Shown one piece after another: positions 14,770 through 20,731 of a DNA stretch of 20,731 nucleotides. The translations under genes and the position numbers were made by a program. The notes under the pieces were generated by a model. It was not told the DNA's origin. It saw only the letters and a program-made list of their open reading frames with translations, and made no database searches. This DNA comes from a bacterium (lineage in GTDB: Bacteria > Verrucomicrobiota > Verrucomicrobiia > Methylacidiphilales > Verrucolacustridaceae). Position 1 is the first letter of the stretch; each line of letters opens with the position of its first letter. The stretch is from contig RFWS01000008.1 of NCBI GenBank assembly GCA_009921985.1, forward strand, positions 1-20,731, given 5' to 3'.

Positions 14770-16118
14770 AGGCTCGTCTAAAAGCGGGGACAGCCAAAAA
14801 AAACACCCCCCCGGAGGGGGCTGCCCTGGTGGTTCCCGGTGCGGAAGCGTGGGAATTTTGGTGCGAATCCGGAGGCCCCGCCACCATGGTGAATTCCGCG
14901 GAAACCCCGGATCGTTTGGGGATCTCTTCCGGGGTTTGTCTGGGGCTTCCTTGCCAATCTTTTTTCTCCATGCCTATTTGGGTGCCCGAAGTTGCGGAAA
15001 CTTCCCCCAAAGAGTTGACGGCCCTTGCCTTGGAGCGCCGGGGAATGCTCGGAGCGGCACCCGAAAGTGCGGTCTGGTTTCAGGAACCGATCCGGACGGA
15101 GAAGGGGAGCGGGGCTGAATCCAATGGATCCGAGGGGGGGCGTTGTCTGGAAGCAACCGCCGTCTTGGTGCAGCCATTTGAGGAGAAATGGCTGCTCGAT
15201 CAGGCCACTCGGCATGAGCCGACCGGGCGGCTGTTTCCCGCTCCCGCGGGCGGGGCCACCGCTGTCCTCCGGAGGGAGCTGGGCCGATGGGTGGCCGATT
15301 TTTATTCCCAAGGGAAGTGGCTGCATTCCCAGCCCCTTTTGGCAAAAAACCTGGATACATCCGCCAAGGTCGAATTGAAGGCCTTGCTCGGACAATGGGA
15401 AGCAGAAGGGGTTTTCCCGCCTTTGGCGGACATGGTGGTGCGCTGCCGGAAAGAGGAGATGCCCGGTTTGGCGTCTTTTGGGGATTTTGGGATCCCGATC
15501 CGGTCGGAAGGAGTGGTCCCGCCGCGGCTTCCGGTGCCGGTTTGGGATCTGCCTCCCCCGGCCTTGACCGAAAGAAAACTCCGTTCGGTCCGGCTCAAAA
15601 TGCAACGACGGAGGTGGACGGGGATCCTCGCCGGATACGGCGTTCTCCTTGCCCTTGCGGGGATCTTTTTTACCGTCCCCTTTGTCCGCCTGAAGCTGGC
15701 GGAAGCCAAGCTCCGCTCTCTGGCACCGGAAGCGGACCGGATCCGGGCGACCGCCGCCGTTTGGCATGAGGCGGCCGCTTGGCTGGATCCGCGCCGCAAC
15801 GCTTTGGAGATTCTTTGGCAGGTCTCCCGGCCCTTGATTGAAGCCGACCCTCCCCTCATCGCCGGGGTGCGGCTGACCGGGTTCGACCTCAACGGGCAGA
15901 GGGTGTTGTTGCAGGGGGAAGGAAAAGATCTCGAGGCGGTGGAAAAATATTTCGGTTGGATCAAAAAAGAGCCCAGGTTGGCGGGGATCCGCTGGGCGAC
16001 CGGAAGTCCCAAACTTTTGCCCAACGGGAACGCCCAGTTTCAGGCGGAAGGGGCTTTTCCGAAGTTGGAGGAACCGGAAACGAAGGGAGGGGAAGATGCG
16101 AGCCCTGAGTCGCCATGA
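14766..16118 (+). CDS. gspL: T2SS inner-membrane protein, GspL-like
   Basis: GspL links the ATPase GspE to the inner membrane. The 450-residue product has the expected architecture: a cytoplasmic N-terminal domain (1-280; actin-like in known GspL), a basic stretch MQRRRW, one membrane helix (about 285-306, ILAGYGVLLALAGIFFTVPF) and a periplasmic domain of about 140 residues with alpha-beta pattern (VRLTGFDLNGQRVLLQGEG). Sequence similarity to GspL is weak by eye, so the call rests on topology, length and position between gspK and gspM. Translation starts at a GTG that overlaps the gspK stop (GTGA). Near the start lies a run of eight A followed by C7-GGA-G5. The 3' end overlaps gspM by 23 bases. 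PilN/PilM-like fusions would be the alternative. Confidence 0.7.
   Translation: MKARLKAGTAKKNTPPEGAALVVPGAEAWEFWCESGGPATMVNSAETPDRLGISSGVCLGLPCQSFFSMPIWVPEVAETSPKELTALALERRGMLGAAPESAVWFQEPIRTEKGSGAESNGSEGGRCLEATAVLVQPFEEKWLLDQATRHEPTGRLFPAPAGGATAVLRRELGRWVADFYSQGKWLHSQPLLAKNLDTSAKVELKALLGQWEAEGVFPPLADMVVRCRKEEMPGLASFGDFGIPIRSEGVVPPRLPVPVWDLPPPALTERKLRSVRLKMQRRRWTGILAGYGVLLALAGIFFTVPFVRLKLAEAKLRSLAPEADRIRATAAVWHEAAAWLDPRRNALEILWQVSRPLIEADPPLIAGVRLTGFDLNGQRVLLQGEGKDLEAVEKYFGWIKKEPRLAGIRWATGSPKLLPNGNAQFQAEGAFPKLEEPETKGGEDASPESP
16084..16092 (+). promoter_or_regulatory. Shine-Dalgarno deciding the gspM start
   Basis: AGGGAGGGG just upstream of the ATG at 16096 lies within the end of gspL. It supports the 16096 start and the 23-base overlap, one of the few places in the operon with an independent ribosome site. 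Confidence 0.6.
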
Positions 16119-16623
16119 AAAAAAACTGACACTCTTTCTCGTGGCCGCCGTGGGCCTCGGCGTTCACTTGATTGCCCTGCGGATTTTGCTGTCCTTTGAT
16201 CAGGGAAACCGGCGGGCCTTGGTGGGAGTCATGGACTCCCTCAGCGAGGCCGAGGGCTGGTTCGGGCAAAAAGAGGAGTGGGAAACCAAGGGCGCTTGGC
16301 TGGAGAAATATTTTCTGCCGGTGCCCGAGGCCAATCCCGCTCCGGCCCTGCAAAAATCAGCCCAAGCCGCCGCCTTGGCCGCGGGCTTGAAAATCGAGGA
16401 CCAGTCCTTGCGACAACCCAAGACCGGTTTTGCCTGCACCATCTACGGCAACCGCATGAAACTGGGGGGGAATCTGGAAAGCTTTATCCAATGGCTTCTT
16501 CAGGTGTATCAACCGGAAAAAGGAATCGCCGTGGCCTCTTTGAGCCTGAAGATGAGCCCGGAGGCACCCAAGATGACCGGCGAGGCCGAGGTCTGCCAGT
16601 TCTTCAAAGCCAACAAGCCATGA
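16096..16623 (+). CDS. gspM: T2SS inner-membrane protein, GspM-like
   Basis: GspM is the small bitopic partner of GspL in the inner-membrane platform. The 175 residues have a short basic cytoplasmic tail (MRALSRHEKK), one membrane helix (about 11-33, LTLFLVAAVGLGVHLIALRI), a likely coiled-coil stretch and a periplasmic alpha-beta domain (about 85-170) with the pattern of the ferredoxin-like GspM/PilO fold: LQKSAQAAALAAGLKIED, then strand, helix (ESFIQWLLQVYQ) and strands. The identity relies on order after a GspL-like gene and on topology; similarity is weak by eye. Its stop overlaps the next gene's ATG (ATGA). Confidence 0.7.
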   Translation: MRALSRHEKKLTLFLVAAVGLGVHLIALRILLSFDQGNRRALVGVMDSLSEAEGWFGQKEEWETKGAWLEKYFLPVPEANPAPALQKSAQAAALAAGLKIEDQSLRQPKTGFACTIYGNRMKLGGNLESFIQWLLQVYQPEKGIAVASLSLKMSPEAPKMTGEAEVCQFFKANKP

Positions 16624-17243
16624 ACAAGTTTTTCACATACGCGGGGATGGCGCTGCTTTTGGGGTGGATGCCTCCCGTATTCTCGGAGGTGATGCCCCCG
16701 GTTGCCCCTCCCTCCCCGACTTCGGAAGCTGCGGTTGCTCCCCCCGGGGATCTGCCCGCCACCTTATCCAGCCGGAGGTACGCTCCATTGTCCAAAAAGT
16801 CGCCTTTCACGCTGGCCTCTTCGGTCGGCGAGAACGCCGACTTTGCCAAAGATCTGGTTCTGGCGGGCTATTTCCGCATCGATGGACAGGATTTCGTCAT
16901 GGTTGCGGACAAGACGAAGTCGGACCGAATTATGGTGGGAAGCCGGCCTTCGCCTTCCTCCAAGGAAATGATTTTGCAAAAAGTCGAACGGGACCCGGGG
17001 GGGGATCCCACCAAATTAAAGGCGCTCATCCGCAAGGGTGGGGAAACGGCCACCCTTACGTATGGGGTGGGGGCTCCCGCCGCCAGTCCGCCTCCCGTTC
17101 CCGGCCAGCCGGTGGCCGTCCCCGCGGGCGTCCCCGTCCCGGGGCAGCCGGCAATTTCGCAGGTGCCCGGGCAACCCGGGGCGGTGAAACCGGCCGTGAT
17201 TCGGCGTCGGACCATTCCCATCCCCACGGCACCCGGCCGATGA
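16620..17243 (+). CDS. Small exported protein upstream of gspD, candidate GspC/PilP-type connector
   Basis: I do not recognise this 207-residue protein with certainty. It has an N-terminal hydrophobic segment (about 5-22, signal peptide or anchor), a proline-rich linker (24-46), a small folded domain (about 60-148) and a proline-rich tail with three VPGQP repeats (about 160-186) ending in a basic stretch (VIRRRTIP). The folded part has DLVLAGYFRIDGQDFVMVAD followed by later strands and an 'LKALIRKGGETATLTYG' end. This resembles the homology-region domain of GspC and PilP, where 'L.L.G....g...a.i' is followed by strands and 'v.L...g....l'. It is coupled to gspM before and to gspD after by ATGA overlaps. 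Since GspC normally lies next to GspD and binds its N0 domain, it may replace the otherwise missing gspC. That is inference. Confidence 0.7.
   Translation: MNKFFTYAGMALLLGWMPPVFSEVMPPVAPPSPTSEAAVAPPGDLPATLSSRRYAPLSKKSPFTLASSVGENADFAKDLVLAGYFRIDGQDFVMVADKTKSDRIMVGSRPSPSSKEMILQKVERDPGGDPTKLKALIRKGGETATLTYGVGAPAASPPPVPGQPVAVPAGVPVPGQPAISQVPGQPGAVKPAVIRRRTIPIPTAPGR
17097..17178 (+). repeat. Three VPGQP repeats in the candidate connector
   Basis: The motif Val-Pro-Gly-Gln-Pro occurs three times at irregular spacing (residues 160-164, 173-177 and 182-186) in a Pro/Val/Ala-rich tail. It is likely an extended flexible segment. Confidence 0.6.
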
Positions 17244-19564
17244 TTCGGCTTTTTTCCCTGTTGGTCGTGCTGGCTGGTGCCTGCTCCATGGAGTGCAGCC
17301 GGGCTGAGGCCCTCCGGCCCCCGGGGCCGGAGATGATCAGCCCGGACACCATCCAGTTTCCGAACAATCCCGTTTCGGACTTTCTCATGGTGTATGAAAA
17401 ACTGAAGGGCGTCACCCTCATCAAGGATGCCAGCCTCCTGGCGGGCGGGATCAATATGAGCCTGACCCTGAACCAACCGGTTTCGAAGGAGGAGGCCATC
17501 CGCCTGATCGAATCCACCCTCTTGTTGAATGGGTACGCCTTTGTGGCGGTGGACAAGAAGGCCATCAAGGTCATCAACGCGGCCGGCGGGAAAAGTCCCC
17601 GGAGCGAGGGCGTGTATCTTTTTACCAATGAGCAGGAACTTCCCGAGGGGGAGGTGGTGGCTTCGTATGTCCTGCCCCTTTCGTATCTGGATGCGAACCA
17701 GGCCGTGGAGATTTTTCAGCAATTTGTGGTGCTGCACCCCTACGGGAGCATTGTGGCTGTGCCGGTCGCCAACCAGGTCCTTATCACGGAAAACTCCACC
17801 TTGATCCGCCGACTCATCGAGGTGCGCCAATTGGTCGACCAACCCGCCCCGGAAATGAAGTCCGAGTTCGTCCAGTTGCACCAGGCCGATGCGGACCGGG
17901 TGGTGGAACTGCTCACGGAAATCCTCAAGGAACGGGAGCAGTCCGGGTCGGGGTCCGCGGGAACTGGACGCCCCCGGGCGGCTTCCGGGCAGCCGGCGCT
18001 TCCTCCCGGTGTTCCCAATCCGGCGGCCGCGGGGACGGCCCCCGGGGCGGCGGCGGGCGCCGGATCCGGCTCCGCCAGTTTGGCCGGGATTCAGCTGGTG
18101 GCGGATGCCCGCACGAACCGCATTCTCGTCATTGCCCGGCCTTTTGAGGTCGAATACATCAAAAACCTCATCCGCCAATTCGACATTCCCGTTGAGTTGG
18201 ATGCGCCCTTTGAGTGCCCCCTAAACTATGTTTCCGCCTCCAGCATGCTGCGGATTCTCGAAAAGGTGTTGTCAGAGGATGACGGCGGATCGTCCTCGTC
18301 CGGGGGATCCCAGCCCACCGTCACCGGGGGCATCGGCAACACTTCCGGATCCTCGGCGGGCGGCAGCTCCAACAATGCCGTCGGGGGTTACACCGCCCGG
18401 GAAAGTCCTGGGACCGGCACGAATGCACCCAACATCAAGGTCAAGGAAAGGGGGATTTCCGACGCGGATTCAATCATTGTGGGAAAAACGCGTCTGATCG
18501 CCGACAACCGGGCCAACTCCATCATTGTCATCGGACAACCGGAAGCTCGGGAGAAGGTAAAGTCCGTTTTACAGCGGCTGGACAAAAGACCCTACCAGAT
18601 CAATCTCGCCACGGTCATTGGCAGCCTGACTGTCAACGACAAGGATGATTTCTCCGTAAACATTCTCCAGCGGATGTCGGTGAACGAAAATTCCGGGGTC
18701 AATTCCGTTTCCGGGGGCACCTCCAAGATCAATACCAGCAGCACCACCAATAGCGGCGGGCAGGTCTCCGGAACCACCCCGCTTTCCCAGGCCGCCACCA
18801 CCATGGGGGCCTTGGCCGGGGCGGCCACCGGTGCCCTGCCCGGAATGCAGATTGCCACCTTTATTGGCAACACCCTCGACATGTATATCAACGCGCTCAC
18901 CGCCACGACCCGGTTCCGAATCTCAGCCCGACCCACCGTCATGACTTCCAACAACCGTTTGGCCACCATCTGGAACGGCAAGCAGATTGCGGTTCCCACC
19001 TCCACCTTGGCCAATGCCGGTGGCACGGGTACCACCCCGATCGCCTCGGTCCAGTCCGCGGTCGATTTCAAATATGTGGTTTTGCAGGTGGATGTTATTC
19101 CGCTGATCAACAGTGAGAGGGAAATTACTTTGGAGATCATCCAGAAGAATGACACCGTCCTCAAAAGCACCACCTCGATCGGCGGGGGAGTCAACGTGCC
19201 GGAAATCGCCACCCAGCTGGTCAATACCTCCGTGACGGTCCCCAACGGCGCCACCATCCTGATCGGCGGTCTCATCACACAGCTGGATAACCAGGAAGTT
19301 TCCGGCGTTCCCTTCCTTTCCACCGTCCCCCTGCTGGGCAATCTTTTTAAAAGCACGGCGGATTCCGTGGTCCGGGAGGAGTTGGTGATCCTGATCCAGC
19401 CCTCTGTGGTGGTCAGTCCGCTGGAGATCCAGGAAGTCTCGGATACCGAACGGGGGTTGACGGAATTCTCCTCGCGGCAAATCACCCCATCGGCCACCAA
19501 GTTGGGGGCCGCGGAGTCGGCCTTGCATCTGAAGGCCCCCAAGGCTGAGCAGCCGTCGGAATAA
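17240..19564 (+). CDS. gspD: Type II secretion outer-membrane secretin GspD
   Basis: GspD forms the gated outer-membrane channel of the T2SS. From the ATG at 17240 it is 774 residues. A hydrophobic N-terminal signal (about 1-22) is followed by N0 (about 35-115), N1 (about 140-202), N2 (about 205-318) and N3 (about 322-448) domains, the last two carrying long low-complexity Gly/Ser/Ala/Pro inserts at 234-280 and 347-396. The secretin domain (about 450-722) has the hallmark VPNGATILIGGLIT (667-680) and VPFLSTVPLLGNLFKS (690-705). The signal contains LAGAC and SMEC, a poor lipobox, so whether it is a lipoprotein is unclear. The start overlaps the preceding stop (ATGA). The reading frame stays open far upstream, but the upstream portion overlaps the previous gene and is not secretin-like. 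Confidence 0.95.
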   Translation: MIRLFSLLVVLAGACSMECSRAEALRPPGPEMISPDTIQFPNNPVSDFLMVYEKLKGVTLIKDASLLAGGINMSLTLNQPVSKEEAIRLIESTLLLNGYAFVAVDKKAIKVINAAGGKSPRSEGVYLFTNEQELPEGEVVASYVLPLSYLDANQAVEIFQQFVVLHPYGSIVAVPVANQVLITENSTLIRRLIEVRQLVDQPAPEMKSEFVQLHQADADRVVELLTEILKEREQSGSGSAGTGRPRAASGQPALPPGVPNPAAAGTAPGAAAGAGSGSASLAGIQLVADARTNRILVIARPFEVEYIKNLIRQFDIPVELDAPFECPLNYVSASSMLRILEKVLSEDDGGSSSSGGSQPTVTGGIGNTSGSSAGGSSNNAVGGYTARESPGTGTNAPNIKVKERGISDADSIIVGKTRLIADNRANSIIVIGQPEAREKVKSVLQRLDKRPYQINLATVIGSLTVNDKDDFSVNILQRMSVNENSGVNSVSGGTSKINTSSTTNSGGQVSGTTPLSQAATTMGALAGAATGALPGMQIATFIGNTLDMYINALTATTRFRISARPTVMTSNNRLATIWNGKQIAVPTSTLANAGGTGTTPIASVQSAVDFKYVVLQVDVIPLINSEREITLEIIQKNDTVLKSTTSIGGGVNVPEIATQLVNTSVTVPNGATILIGGLITQLDNQEVSGVPFLSTVPLLGNLFKSTADSVVREELVILIQPSVVVSPLEIQEVSDTERGLTEFSSRQITPSATKLGAAESALHLKAPKAEQPSE

Positions 19565-19566
19565 AA

Positions 19567-19591
19567 CCGGCCACGAGTGTGCACGGGCTGG
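19567..19591 (+). terminator. Possible hairpin after gspD
   Basis: CCGGCC (19567-19572) can pair with GGCTGG (19586-19591) through six pairs including one G-U, starting two bases after the gspD stop. There is no T-run, so termination here is doubtful. In the same 83-base gap a TTGACT (19595-19600) resembles a -35 box, but I find no convincing -10 at the right distance. No Shine-Dalgarno precedes the sucC ATG. Confidence 0.25.
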
Positions 19592-19647
19592 AGGTTGACT
19601 CTCCTCCCGGTTTCAAGGACGCTGAAAGACATTAGCTTTTCTACTTT

Positions 19648-20731
<1,084 letters not shown>

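Noticed and set aside
16664..17239. Upstream open extension of gspD overlapping the previous gene in another frame
   Set aside because: The translated extension is Gly/Arg/Ser-rich noise, while the other frame has a signal peptide and a domain-like sequence. The ATG at 17240 gives a normal secretin signal sequence.
7658..19564. Type IV pilus locus instead of T2SS
   Set aside because: GspG with the DPWG and acidic calcium loop, the H-I-J-K order and a GspK lacking Glu5 point to T2SS, and no pilT or pilM gene is seen.
19565..19647. Promoter for sucC based on TTGACT at 19595
   Set aside because: No plausible -10 box at 16-18 bases and no further support, so it is mentioned only in passing.

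Overview
The window reads as a dense, GC-rich chromosomal segment from a Gram-negative (diderm) bacterium. A type II secretion (T2SS) locus, periplasmic-glucan genes and several exported proteins all require an outer membrane. Some features are reminiscent of the Verrucomicrobiota/PVC group: Ala or Ser before the Phe of several pseudopilins, a glutamate 5-kinase with no C-terminal PUA domain, and a T2SS operon carrying anonymous secreted proteins. That placement is inference from the proteins alone and is tentative. Intergenic DNA is minimal: no gap reaches 100 bases, and neighbouring genes often overlap by 4 bases.

Region 1 (1-5901, + strand) holds the 3' end of proB, then proA, opgG, a small gene for a tail-anchored unknown protein, and opgH. 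All are contiguous or overlapping and look like one transcription unit. ProB and ProA are the first two enzymes of proline synthesis. OpgG and OpgH make and process the beta-glucan backbone of osmoregulated periplasmic glucans. Both halves are plausibly linked to osmotic adaptation. A weak terminator-like hairpin followed by eight T sits at the opgH stop.

Region 2 (5908-6489, - strand) is one convergent gene for a small exported protein of unknown function. It is separated by only 44 bases from the divergently transcribed T2SS operon.

Region 3 (6534-19564, + strand) is a tight operon of 13 genes: an M29-family aminopeptidase, gspE, gspF, an unknown secreted protein, gspG, gspH, gspI, gspJ, gspK, a gspL-like gene, a gspM-like gene, a small exported protein in the place expected for gspC, and gspD. 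Together they give the cytoplasmic ATPase (E), the inner-membrane platform (F, L, M), the pseudopilus (G-K), a candidate inner-to-outer membrane connector and the outer-membrane secretin (D). Prepilin peptidase (gspO) and a pilotin are not in the window. The longest internal gap (10602-10699) contains a strong hairpin.

Region 4 (19648-20731, + strand) is the start of sucC (succinyl-CoA synthetase beta subunit). Its reading frame is broken near 19908, where a conserved stretch of roughly 14 codons is missing and the frame shifts. The rest of the protein is intact and open to the window end. This is either a real pseudogene or an assembly or sequencing error.

No tRNA, rRNA, CRISPR array, insertion sequence or phage gene was seen. 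The least explained parts are the opgG-opgH spacer protein, the two unknown exported proteins built into the T2SS operon, and the broken sucC.
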